Virus record (IMG/VR): IMGVR_UViG_3300031973_001234
Location: 1 to 24,264 of that record
Source of the DNA: a virus
Length of the DNA: 24,264 bases
Direction: 5' to 3' (one strand)
Made by a program: the position numbers and the translations under genes. Below, piece after piece: positions 15,797-20,964 of this stretch (within the stretch, counting starts at the first letter, position 1; every line of letters starts with the position of its first letter). A model generated the notes under the pieces. The model did no database searches. It was not told where the DNA came from and saw only the letters and a list, made by a program, of their open reading frames with translations.

Positions 15797-16699
15797 ATGT
15801 CATACAAACTTCTTATCATAAAGAATAACGTCAAAGTAAATATTGAAGATGATCTGGAAAAAGTAAGGGAGTTTTTCAAAGCTAAATTACCATTTGATGT
15901 TGATATCTCATTTCTCGAAACAGATATAACGGTATCATATAAATTATTCCCATCTGCTAGTGGCGAATACTGCGGAACAACTGGTACAAAAGATGCACTT
16001 AAGGAATACGTCCCACGTAATACCTACGATGCCGTATTATTCATGTATGGTAATAAGACACTCAAACACGAGGATGGAACTATAACAGCGTGGACTTTCT
16101 GGGAGGGTCTCTACCCAGAAACGGTATATATGGAAATACCAACGAATAGATCAGTGGACAGGGTTGGTTGGATTTGGAAGTCTATATTACACGAAATGAT
16201 GCACGCTCTGTGCAAGTCTGAAAAATACAAGGGAGTAATAGTCCATGATGCTATGGATTCCATGATGGTGAATGGTGTTATGACACCGTACTACAAAAAT
16301 GATGATCCATATGCTAAAGATGGAAATTTCGCAAAAACATTAGAAAACCTATCACTCGTCTGGAATAAAAAGAAATATAAATACTTTAAAGACAGTGAAG
16401 TAGTTGGATTGAAACCAAGACTAGTAGAAATGCTAGATATGGCACGCGAAAAAGCAGGTATTCCGTTCGTTATTAATTCAGGGTATCGAACAGAGGATCA
16501 TAATGAATCAGTTGGAGGTGTAAAAGATTCTAGTCATACAAAAGGTGAAGCTGTAGATTTGCGAGCGCTAAACAGCACAGAACATTTTAAGATTACAAAA
16601 GCTCTTATGGATGTTGGATTCACTAGGATAAGTCGAAGCTACCCTAAACATATTCACGTGGATATCTCAGAAGATAAACCTCAGAATGTGTTATTTTAA
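15797..16699 (+). CDS. endolysin with HExxH domain and M15 D,D/L,D-peptidase domain
   Basis: The C-terminal domain (about 200-300) is a clear M15 peptidase of the VanY/Ply type: SGYRT (228-232), SSHTKGEAVDLR with zinc ligands H247 and D254, and HIHVD with H287 as third ligand. It would cut peptidoglycan stem-peptide cross-links. The N-terminal domain (about 1-195) carries ILHEMMHALC, an HExxH zinc motif at 132-136, so it looks like a second metallopeptidase domain of the zincin type; it matches no endolysin domain I know. No signal peptide is present, consistent with holin-dependent release. It follows the holin by 2 nt. Confidence 0.85.
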   Translation: MSYKLLIIKNNVKVNIEDDLEKVREFFKAKLPFDVDISFLETDITVSYKLFPSASGEYCGTTGTKDALKEYVPRNTYDAVLFMYGNKTLKHEDGTITAWTFWEGLYPETVYMEIPTNRSVDRVGWIWKSILHEMMHALCKSEKYKGVIVHDAMDSMMVNGVMTPYYKNDDPYAKDGNFAKTLENLSLVWNKKKYKYFKDSEVVGLKPRLVEMLDMAREKAGIPFVINSGYRTEDHNESVGGVKDSSHTKGEAVDLRALNSTEHFKITKALMDVGFTRISRSYPKHIHVDISEDKPQNVLF

Positions 16700-16705
16700 T
16701 CAACT

Positions 16706-16858
16706 ATGAACGATATTCTGCAAATCGAAGAACGGATGGAAAACAGGGAAAGACTAATCAGAATGCTAGAAAATAGGAGATTGCAAGTGATCGAGAACTT
16801 AGTTGAACGCTACCAGAAAAAAGAGAAAAGAAAATCCTGGCACAAGATATTACAATAA
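16706..16858 (+). CDS. small charged coiled-coil protein, 50 aa
   Basis: ATG 16706 (6 nt after the endolysin stop) to TAA 16856-16858 encodes 50 residues, almost all in one charged amphipathic helix (IEERMENRERLIRMLENRRL, then a basic tail QKKEKRKSWHKILQ). It has no signal peptide or Cys pair. Position within the lysis cassette suggests a lysis accessory or regulator, but this is only context. The downstream -10 box begins 2 nt after its stop codon. Confidence 0.6.
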   Translation: MNDILQIEERMENRERLIRMLENRRLQVIENLVERYQKKEKRKSWHKILQ

Positions 16859-16860
16859 GT

Positions 16861-16866
16861 TATAAT
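16861..16866 (+). promoter_or_regulatory. -10 box TATAAT directly before a start codon
   Basis: TATAAT at 16861-16866 has a weak -35 (CTGGCA, 16837-16842, 18-nt spacer). ATG 16874 is 8 nt downstream, so the transcript would start at or next to the start codon. Confidence 0.5.
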
Positions 16867-16873
16867 AATACAT

Positions 16874-17059
16874 ATGAAAACACTAGAAAAATTAGTTAAA
16901 GGCAAGAAGACATATATCGGTATCATCGTTCTCGCTCTTGGAGCATTTGGATTTGGAGATATCATCTCACAGTCAGACGTTTCATTAATCATAGACGCTG
17001 TACTCAAAATTGCAGGTATCATTGTTGCGGTCTACGGGCGATATAATGCAAAAAAATAG
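16874..17059 (+). CDS. small membrane protein, second holin-like protein, 61 aa
   Basis: The product MKTLEKLVKGKKTYIGIIVL... has two hydrophobic segments (about 14-30, YIGIIVLALGAFGFGDI, and about 38-55, LIIDAVLKIAGIIVAVYGR) and basic ends. Short proteins with the pattern KKTYIG ... GFGD ... AGIIVAVYGR are common in phage lysis regions and are often annotated as holins or as membrane proteins of unknown role. It lies after the endolysin and may act as a second holin or antiholin. A -10 box 8 nt upstream predicts a leaderless mRNA. No Shine-Dalgarno sequence precedes it. Confidence 0.7.
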   Translation: MKTLEKLVKGKKTYIGIIVLALGAFGFGDIISQSDVSLIIDAVLKIAGIIVAVYGRYNAKK

Positions 17060-17220
17060 TTATCAACAGTTGTAAAGGTTTTTGTACCTGTTACAATTTG
17101 TATATTTAATACATGGTATTTAGATAAAAGAATGCTAACTTGCACGACGCTTCCATCTAAAAACCTAAGATTAAGTAGATTCGATAATCTTGGCAGTTTA
17201 CCCTCGATTACGCGATCCAG
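17060..17220. other. non-coding gap with hairpins and a DnaA-like box
   Basis: TTATCAACA (17060-17068, a relaxed DnaA-like box) directly follows the stop of the small membrane protein. A hairpin follows: TTGTAAAGGT (17070-17079) pairs with ACCT and TTACAA (17086-17096, one bulged G), then TTTGTATATTT. Farther on AAGATT (17167-17172) pairs with AATCTT (17186-17191). No tRNA could be fitted on either strand. A 57-residue open frame (17132-17305) crosses the terminator below and is not called. Confidence 0.4.
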
Positions 17221-17244
17221 AATAGCCTTCGGGCTATTTTGTTT
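17221..17244 (+). terminator. intrinsic terminator with UUCG tetraloop
   Basis: AATAGCC (17221-17227), loop TTCG, GGCTATT (17232-17238), then TTGTTT. A perfect 7-bp stem with the very stable UUCG loop and a T-rich tail. It ends rightward transcription of the lysis cassette. Confidence 0.85.
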
Positions 17245-17261
17245 CCTGTTGATAACTTTCC

Positions 17262-17290
17262 TTGCATGTATTTTTTGTTCTTGCCATACT
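17262..17290 (+). promoter_or_regulatory. promoter TTGCAT-N17-CATACT for the lysozyme-like gene
   Basis: TTGCAT at 17262-17267, 17-nt spacer, CATACT at 17285-17290, then TATAAG. The leftward promoter at 20757-20729 has the same two hexamers, the same spacer length and the same following TATA. Transcription should begin near 17297, the first base of the hairpin below. Confidence 0.65.
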
Positions 17291-17296
17291 TATAAG

Positions 17297-17379
17297 GTCA
17301 CTTGATAAAGGGATAGTGTGAAAAATATATCACGAAAGTGGTGCTCAAGCGATTCCGCAGTATCCCCCTATCAGGTGAC
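17297..17379 (+). promoter_or_regulatory. structured 5' leader, hairpin sequestering an SD-like site
   Basis: The arm 17297-17315 pairs with 17361-17379: 16 Watson-Crick pairs, one U-G and an AA/CC mismatch in a 19-position stem. Inside are two smaller hairpins, ATCAC-GAAA-GTGGT (17329-17342) and GCG-ATTC-CGC (17349-17358), so the whole resembles a three-way junction. The right arm contains AGGTGA (17373-17378), a Shine-Dalgarno-like sequence 5 nt before ATG 17384. Folding would hide it. I could not match it to a known riboswitch or ribozyme class. Confidence 0.6.
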
Positions 17380-17383
17380 AATT

Positions 17384-17908
17384 ATGTCATCACTCATAAA
17401 ACTATTCGTAATAGCCCTAGTTGTCCTGGCTGGCATTGCGATAGGTCATAGGGTATCATCCGAGGCTTTATACGCCCCTATTTCGCTTCAAAACGACGAG
17501 GGTGGTACATTACTCGTTCCAGGACAATATAAGGCTCCTGAGTGGCAAATTTCGCGTCAAGGAACGTCTTTAGAGTCAGGAAAGGTATTCAAAGTAGAGG
17601 CGTTAGAACTGTGCGACAGTTTTCATGGAATAAAGAACTATGCTTGCCAAAAAGTAGTCCTAGAATGGGGCTATGAACAATTTTTATATTTCGATAAGAT
17701 CATACAAAAAGAAAGTAGTTGGAATCATTTAGCTATCAATAAAGAATCAGGAGCGTGTGGATTAGTTCAGTCACTTCCCTGCTCTAAAATTGGAAATAAT
17801 TGGCAAGACCCACAAGTTCAGATTGATTGGGGAATTGAATACATAAGGGATAGATATGGTAACCCTAAAAAGGGTTGGGAGTTTCATATAAAAAATAACT
17901 ATTACTAA
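17384..17908 (+). CDS. membrane-anchored lysozyme/transglycosylase-like protein
   Basis: I start at ATG 17384 (174 aa) because an SD-like AGGTGA precedes it and because the longer frame from GTG 17318 would begin inside the leader hairpin. Residues 5-21 (IKLFVIALVVLAGIAIG) are a signal-anchor. The C-terminal domain (about 100-174) reads FDKIIQKESSWNHLAINKES, GACGLVQSLPCSKIG, then WGIEYIRDRYGNPKKGWEF, the pattern of lysozyme-like transglycosylases with catalytic Glu110 in KESSWN and the GLVQ strand. Such proteins cleave glycan strands of peptidoglycan. It lies downstream of the lysis cassette with its own promoter, so it may act at another time, for example as a virion-associated or anchored lysin. 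Confidence 0.75.
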   Translation: MSSLIKLFVIALVVLAGIAIGHRVSSEALYAPISLQNDEGGTLLVPGQYKAPEWQISRQGTSLESGKVFKVEALELCDSFHGIKNYACQKVVLEWGYEQFLYFDKIIQKESSWNHLAINKESGACGLVQSLPCSKIGNNWQDPQVQIDWGIEYIRDRYGNPKKGWEFHIKNNYY

Positions 17909-17912
17909 ACTA

Positions 17913-17937
17913 AAAGCCTCACATCTCGTGGGGCTTT
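17913..17937. terminator. bidirectional terminator between convergent genes
   Basis: AAAGCCTCAC (17913-17922) pairs with GTGGGGCTTT (17928-17937), 10 bp with one T-G pair and a 5-nt loop. A T-rich tail follows on the minus strand (TTTTAGTTT), a weaker one on the plus strand. It lies between the converging lysozyme-like gene and the leftward gene, whose TAA overlaps its right arm. Confidence 0.75.
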
Positions 17938-18328
17938 ATAGTTCGTAGCCTGAATCATTCCATCGGTTTAAAAGAGCTTGCCAGTCTTTTACAGATAAGA
18001 TTCTTGTCGTAACGTCATTGAAATCAATGCTGTACTTCGTACCATTTTCTATGAGTTTGATTTGGATTCCACAGCCATGGATCGAGCAGTTCACAAGAAC
18101 TACTACGTCACCATTTTTGTTTAACCCTGTAGCCTGGATAAGATGTGGAGTAAATCCTATCTTATCTTTTTTTGCATCATTTTTAACTTCAAAGATTTTA
18201 TACTTTCCAGATCTTCCTCCAACAACAACAAAAAAATCCTCTTTCTGTGGCCTGTTCTTTTTTGCACATTGTTCACAGAACATAGTGCGACTGATTAGAA
18301 TACTGAGATATTGTGCATCATTTCCCAT
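17936..18328 (-). CDS. hypothetical protein with Cys/His pairs, 130 aa (leftward)
   Basis: On the minus strand ATG 18328 to TAA 17936-17938. The product has a CxxC near the N-terminus (FCEQC, residues 18-22) and a later NCSIHGCG (about 80-87), so a zinc site of type C-x2-C ... C-x2-H-x-C is possible. The rest alternates beta strands (FFVVVGGRSGKYKIFEVKN, GDVVVLVNCS, IQIKLIENGTKYSIDF) and ends with a helix, WQALLNRWNDSGYEL. No family recognised. The bidirectional terminator at its end and the promoter at 18457-18429 support this strand over the 119-residue plus-strand frame opposite. It overlaps a 25-residue membrane-peptide gene at its start. Confidence 0.55.
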   Translation of the reverse strand: MGNDAQYLSILISRTMFCEQCAKKNRPQKEDFFVVVGGRSGKYKIFEVKNDAKKDKIGFTPHLIQATGLNKNGDVVVLVNCSIHGCGIQIKLIENGTKYSIDFNDVTTRILSVKDWQALLNRWNDSGYEL

Positions 18329-18395
18329 CTCTTCGTTTGTTTATGGTAACGACAACAATACTCATAATAGCTACTAGGGCTAATGTTATTAACAT
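18318..18395 (-). CDS. 25-residue single-pass membrane peptide (leftward)
   Basis: On the minus strand ATG 18395 to TGA 18318-18320 encodes MLITLALVAIMSIVVVTINK then RRDGK: one hydrophobic segment of about 17 residues and a basic cytoplasmic end. It overlaps the start of the 130-aa gene by 11 nt, as expected for a translationally linked pair. A similar tiny leftward membrane peptide occurs at 20478-20555. It is short, so chance cannot be excluded; an alternative frame from 18423 (MSQNTLITKH...) overlaps it. Confidence 0.4.
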   Translation of the reverse strand: MLITLALVAIMSIVVVTINKRRDGK

Positions 18396-18412
18396 GTTTT
18401 GTTATTAAAGTG

Positions 18413-18546
18413 TTTTGACTCATATATAATTATATTCCTGTCAAGAGTTACGCACAAGAAAAGTTATGCACAGATTTTATACAGTTGCTATATATTTTCA
18501 TATGCGTCAAGTGGTACAATAGTAGTATAATTAACATGAGTCAAAA
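18413..18546. promoter_or_regulatory. divergent promoters with mirrored ATGAGTCAAAA elements and DnaA-like boxes
   Basis: The leftward promoter is TTGTGC (18457-18452), 17-nt spacer, TATAAT (18434-18429). The rightward side has TACAAT with extended TGG (18515-18520) and TATAAT (18526-18531). Each TATAAT is followed after 4-5 nt by ATGAGTCAAAA and, 1-2 nt later, CTTT: minus strand 18423-18413, plus strand 18536-18546. Between them lie TTACGCACA (18448-18456) and TTATGCACA (18464-18472), which fit the DnaA-box consensus closely. The mirrored copies could be operators or duplicated leaderless start sites. Confidence 0.55.
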
Positions 18547-18568
18547 TCTTTTAAAATTAAAAAAATGA
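18536..18568 (+). CDS. possible 10-residue leader peptide MSQNLLKLKK
   Basis: ATG 18536 to TGA 18566-18568; the stop overlaps the next start as ATGA. The start lies 5 nt after TATAAT, so the mRNA may be leaderless here and translation of the next gene may depend on reinitiation. The opposite strand has a comparable start, MSQNTLITKH, at 18423. Confidence 0.3.
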   Translation: MSQNLLKLKK

Positions 18569-19890
18569 AAACAAAGGAAAAATCATTTGTGACTCAAAGA
18601 TACATAATCACATCCGTTCAATACGGAGCTACGGTAAACAAGAACTTCCTAAACAATCTGCTAGCATTTGCGAAAAAACACAACGTAGAACAACTCTACA
18701 CATTTGTAATGAATGGGCGTTTCAAGGATGATGACTTCCTTGATCCACTTATAGGACTCAATTTCTCGATTATAGATAGTGAAAAACTGAACCTGAATCT
18801 AAGGTGTAAGGATATGAAAATCCTGGCACAACAGATCAATCCCTTTACAGGGCTGGCTCAGAAACTATCGAGGGATTATTCCTACATTCTACCTTCACCA
18901 AAGATACGCTATATGTCCCTCGCTAACACTTCTAATAGCCCACGAGCGATTATGAGCACAGGCTCACTCACGAATGGAAGTTATAAGATGCACACAGCAC
19001 AGGGTCGGAAAGCGGATCAACAGCATCAATTTGGGTTTGTATATGTGGAAATAGAAAGTAATAAGATATTTCACGCATACCAAGTTGAGGCAACAAAGAA
19101 GGGAGACTTTCACTACATGACGGAGAAGTTCTATGGAGGCAAGAAATCCTATTCACAACCGCAAGCATTAGTTCTTGGAGATTGGCACACTGGAGACACC
19201 GATAAGAAAGTGAGAGATCGTGCTCTAGGTTTGATAAAGAAAATAAAACCAAAGCATGTCGTATTTCACGACTTATTTAATGGACTCGCAGTCAATCCCC
19301 ATGAAAAAGGACACCTGATTTCAGAACTGAGAAATTTTCAGCAAAGACGTAATTCCCTAGATAAAGAACTAAAAGATGTTTACAAGGAGATTTGTTTTTT
19401 TGCTAAAGAGTTCCCAGGAGTAAGGTTTCTAGTACCAGAAAGCAACCATGATTTATTCTTGGAGCGTTACATAGACTCGAAAGATTTTATGTATCACCCG
19501 CAGAATTTCTTGTTTGCGATGCAGATGCTACCGCATATGCTAAAGGGAAAGAGACCAACTCTTGAAATTGGATTATCGTTGTGTGGAGAAATACCTAGCA
19601 ACTTTAAATTCTTGAAAGAGGATGAGGAGTACCGAGTGCATGGCGTAGAGCTGGGCTATCATGGTCACCGTGGGTCAAATGGATCAAGAGGAACGTCTGC
19701 CCAATTCGACAGACTAAACCTGAAAATGATCACTGGCCACGAACACAGCCCTAAGTTGTATCAGAATGGAATGGTAGTTGGAACATCAACACTACTAAAA
19801 CTTCCCTACACTAAAGGAGCTGGATCATGGATGCACGCTCACGGAATCTTGTATGATGATGGAAAGTATGGTTTGATTATTGTAATTTGA
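18565..19890 (+). CDS. metallophosphoesterase, similar to the T5 A1 DNA-degradation protein
   Basis: The 441-residue product has the motifs of calcineurin-like phosphoesterases in order: GDWH (205-208), HDLFNG (235-240), SNHD (293-296, the GNHD box with Ser), YHGHRG (365-370) and GHEHS (391-395). These residues bind two metal ions. Large metallophosphoesterases of this kind are found in T5-like phages as A1, needed for host DNA degradation early after infection; the similarity is judged from motif spacing and flanks such as KMITGHEHSPKLY and WMHAHGILYDDG. The N-terminal 195 residues form a separate domain I do not recognise. It could instead be a repair-type nuclease. Strong promoters precede it and a terminator follows. 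Confidence 0.7.
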   Translation: MKTKEKSFVTQRYIITSVQYGATVNKNFLNNLLAFAKKHNVEQLYTFVMNGRFKDDDFLDPLIGLNFSIIDSEKLNLNLRCKDMKILAQQINPFTGLAQKLSRDYSYILPSPKIRYMSLANTSNSPRAIMSTGSLTNGSYKMHTAQGRKADQQHQFGFVYVEIESNKIFHAYQVEATKKGDFHYMTEKFYGGKKSYSQPQALVLGDWHTGDTDKKVRDRALGLIKKIKPKHVVFHDLFNGLAVNPHEKGHLISELRNFQQRRNSLDKELKDVYKEICFFAKEFPGVRFLVPESNHDLFLERYIDSKDFMYHPQNFLFAMQMLPHMLKGKRPTLEIGLSLCGEIPSNFKFLKEDEEYRVHGVELGYHGHRGSNGSRGTSAQFDRLNLKMITGHEHSPKLYQNGMVVGTSTLLKLPYTKGAGSWMHAHGILYDDGKYGLIIVI

Positions 19891-19892
19891 GT

Positions 19893-19925
19893 AAAAGCCC
19901 CTATCTATGAAGACGGGGGCTTTTT
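19893..19925. terminator. bidirectional intrinsic terminator
   Basis: AAAAGCCCC (19893-19901) pairs with GGGGCTTTT (19916-19924); T-runs follow on both strands. It ends the rightward phosphoesterase gene and, read leftward, the HNH gene. The TGA stop of the phosphoesterase gene lies just before the stem, which supports TGA as a true stop. Confidence 0.85.
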
Positions 19926-20373
19926 ACTTCCGCTTATTAGTATTCTGTTCCTGATATGTAGCCCATCTGCAATTTTCCTTGCAATAATTTCCATCATTAT
20001 CTATTCTATCCAATGTTGTTTGCCTATGTCCAAATATGTTTTTATGATCTATAAAACTATCAAACATGTCATTTTTGAACTCTAAGTAAGACTTCCATAA
20101 ACACCTTATCCCTCTTTGAGCATAATTTTTGTAGTGTTTACCTTTTACTGAATTACATCTACTGATCATTTTTTGGTACTTCAAATAAAGGCCATTATCC
20201 TTACTCATTATATAATCTACTGTTCTTTTGATTATTTTCTCTCTATTCTCTTTATAATATTGCTTTCTTATTTCTCTTATTTTTTCTACATTATTTAAAT
20301 AATACTCGTGCCTCTCTTTACTGTAACGGTTTCTGTAATAACTATTTCTAGTCTCCCTATCTTTATATGGCAT
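19924..20373 (-). CDS. HNH homing-endonuclease-like protein, 149 aa (leftward)
   Basis: On the minus strand ATG 20373 to TAA 19924-19926. The N-terminal 55 residues are a very basic helical region rich in Tyr, Arg and Lys (YYRNRYSKERHEYYLNN). The central and C-terminal part has the pattern of phage HNH proteins: YQKMISRCNS, NYAQRGIRCLW (about 83-93), and TLDRIDNDGNYCKENCRWAT (120-139) with conserved Asp, Asn and Cys. These are DNA-binding nucleases that spread as free-standing homing genes. The gene is clearly more AT-rich than its neighbours and is oriented against them, signs of recent acquisition. A perfect 15-bp inverted repeat precedes it. Confidence 0.75.
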   Translation of the reverse strand: MPYKDRETRNSYYRNRYSKERHEYYLNNVEKIREIRKQYYKENREKIIKRTVDYIMSKDNGLYLKYQKMISRCNSVKGKHYKNYAQRGIRCLWKSYLEFKNDMFDSFIDHKNIFGHRQTTLDRIDNDGNYCKENCRWATYQEQNTNKRK

Positions 20374-20382
20374 AAATTAACA

Positions 20383-20425
20383 ACATAGATGACGATACGC
20401 TTTGCAAGTATATCGTCATCTATGT
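20383..20425. repeat. perfect 15-bp inverted repeat, 13-nt loop
   Basis: ACATAGATGACGATA (20383-20397) is the exact reverse complement of 20411-20425. It lies 9 nt upstream of the HNH start codon (20373, leftward), so it would form a 5' leader hairpin. TTTGCAA occurs in its loop and again just outside (20425-20431). No T-run follows on either strand, so it is not a terminator. Confidence 0.75.
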
Positions 20426-20465
20426 TTGCAAAGCTGATAACAATATAATTGTAATATATAGAAAT

Positions 20466-20494
20466 AAAAAAGCCTAATCACTTAGGCTTTTTTT
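20466..20494. terminator. bidirectional intrinsic terminator
   Basis: AAAAAAGCCTAA (20466-20477), loop TCAC, TTAGGCTTTTTT (20482-20493), one more T. Perfect 12-bp stem with T-runs on both strands. The stop codon of the leftward 25-residue peptide lies in the loop. Confidence 0.85.
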
Positions 20495-20555
20495 CTTTGT
20501 ACCAGACTTTGAGTCCGACAAGAAAAAGATAGGCGACAATAATGATGTATTTCAT
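20478..20555 (-). CDS. 25-residue membrane peptide (leftward)
   Basis: On the minus strand ATG 20555 to TGA 20478-20480 encodes MKYIIIVAYLFLVGLKVWYK and EKKPK: one hydrophobic segment (3-18) and a basic C-terminus. It starts in an ATGA overlap with the stop of the zinc-ribbon gene upstream and stops in the loop of a terminator, a tight arrangement that supports a real two-gene unit. Function unknown. Confidence 0.5.
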   Translation of the reverse strand: MKYIIIVAYLFLVGLKVWYKEKKPK

Positions 20556-20698
20556 CTTGTTTCAAAGTGTCGTATATCTTCTCTCTGGCAGTGCGGACAA
20601 AGAATGTGGATCTTGATTTCATCTACACCAAGCATAAACTTCACGATCTCATGAAGATGCTCTTTTTTACAGGTGTAGCAGTAGGCTTGTGCTTTCAT
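20552..20698 (-). CDS. small zinc-ribbon protein, 48 aa (leftward)
   Basis: On the minus strand ATG 20698 to TGA 20552-20554. The product has two Cys pairs, CYTC (7-10) and CPHC (34-37), separated by 23 residues, a typical zinc-ribbon spacing, with extra His residues (KKEHLHE, HFETR). Such small proteins often bind nucleic acid or a partner protein such as RNA polymerase; neither is shown here. The promoter TTGCAT-N17-CATACT lies 30 nt upstream. It is the first gene of a two-gene leftward unit closed by the terminator at 20466-20494. Confidence 0.7.
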   Translation of the reverse strand: MKAQAYCYTCKKEHLHEIVKFMLGVDEIKIHILCPHCQREDIRHFETR

Positions 20699-20728
20699 GC
20701 TTTATTTTTAAGGTGAGGGGTCTCTATA

Positions 20729-20757
20729 AGTATGAACTTATCAACAGTTTGATGCAA
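20729..20757 (-). promoter_or_regulatory. leftward promoter TTGCAT-N17-CATACT
   Basis: On the minus strand TTGCAT (20757-20752), 17 nt, CATACT (20734-20729), then TATA. Hexamers and spacer equal those of the promoter at 17262-17290. It serves the leftward zinc-ribbon gene. A TTATCAACA box overlaps the spacer. Confidence 0.65.
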
Positions 20758-20770
20758 TTAGTTATACACA
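20738..20770 (+). promoter_or_regulatory. two DnaA-box-like nonamers between divergent promoters
   Basis: TTATCAACA (20738-20746, relaxed) and TTATACACA (20762-20770, exact TTATNCACA) lie in the same orientation 24 nt apart, between the leftward promoter and the rightward -10 at 20788. Confidence 0.45.
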
Positions 20771-20787
20771 TAGTCAAGGAATAATTG

Positions 20788-20793
20788 TATAAT
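20788..20793 (+). promoter_or_regulatory. -10 box TATAAT for a possible leaderless mini-gene
   Basis: A perfect TATAAT 8 nt upstream of ATG 20801. No good -35 is seen at the normal distance. The predicted start lies at or beside the A of ATG. Confidence 0.45.
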
Positions 20794-20800
20794 AATATCA

Positions 20801-20908
20801 ATGGCTGGAGTGCAAATCGATCACCCTCTGGCAAAATTGTTCTTTAGCGGAAAAACCGCACTCTTCATTGATAGGGCAAACCTACGAGCAAACATGATGT
20901 TTTTATAG
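20801..20908 (+). CDS. 35-residue ORF resembling the N-terminal strand of a NYN/LabA-like domain
   Basis: ATG 20801 to TAG 20906-20908 encodes MAGVQIDHPLAKLFFSGKTA and then LFIDRANLRANMMFL. The LFID-x-ANL part resembles the first strand and catalytic Asp of NYN (LabA/DUF88) nucleases, usually written FIDG-x-N. Nothing that continues such a domain follows in any frame before the terminator at 20933-20964. It may be a truncated remnant, a true micropeptide, or a chance frame inside a small RNA. It contains the hairpin GCGG-AAAAA-CCGC. Confidence 0.35.
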   Translation: MAGVQIDHPLAKLFFSGKTALFIDRANLRANMMFL

Positions 20909-20932
20909 AATGAAACCAACTCTCGTGATCAG

Positions 20933-20964
20933 AAAAAGGCACTTCCAGCGTGGAGTGCCTTTTT
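20933..20964. terminator. bidirectional intrinsic terminator
   Basis: The arm 20933-20947 (AAAAAGGCACTTCCA, one bulged T) pairs with TGGAGTGCCTTTTT (20951-20964) around loop GCG. T-runs occur on both strands. It closes the rightward 35-residue unit and a leftward non-coding unit starting near 21063. Confidence 0.85.

Noticed and set aside
17100-17240. Possible tRNA (GATTCGATAATC looked like a T-arm)
   Set aside because: No 7-bp acceptor stem, anticodon arm or CCA end could be fitted on either strand.
17132-17305. A 57-residue plus-strand frame with a hydrophobic segment
   Set aside because: It runs through the UUCG terminator, a DnaA-like box and the next promoter; these signals explain the region better. 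Kept only as a remote possibility.
17297-17379. Hammerhead or other small self-cleaving ribozyme
   Set aside because: The three-way shape and CGAAAG are suggestive, but the CUGAUGA core and cleavage context are missing; no twister or pistol core is seen either.
18018-18377. A 119-residue plus-strand frame
   Set aside because: It lies opposite the leftward 130-residue gene, whose promoter, Cys pairs and terminator favour the minus strand.
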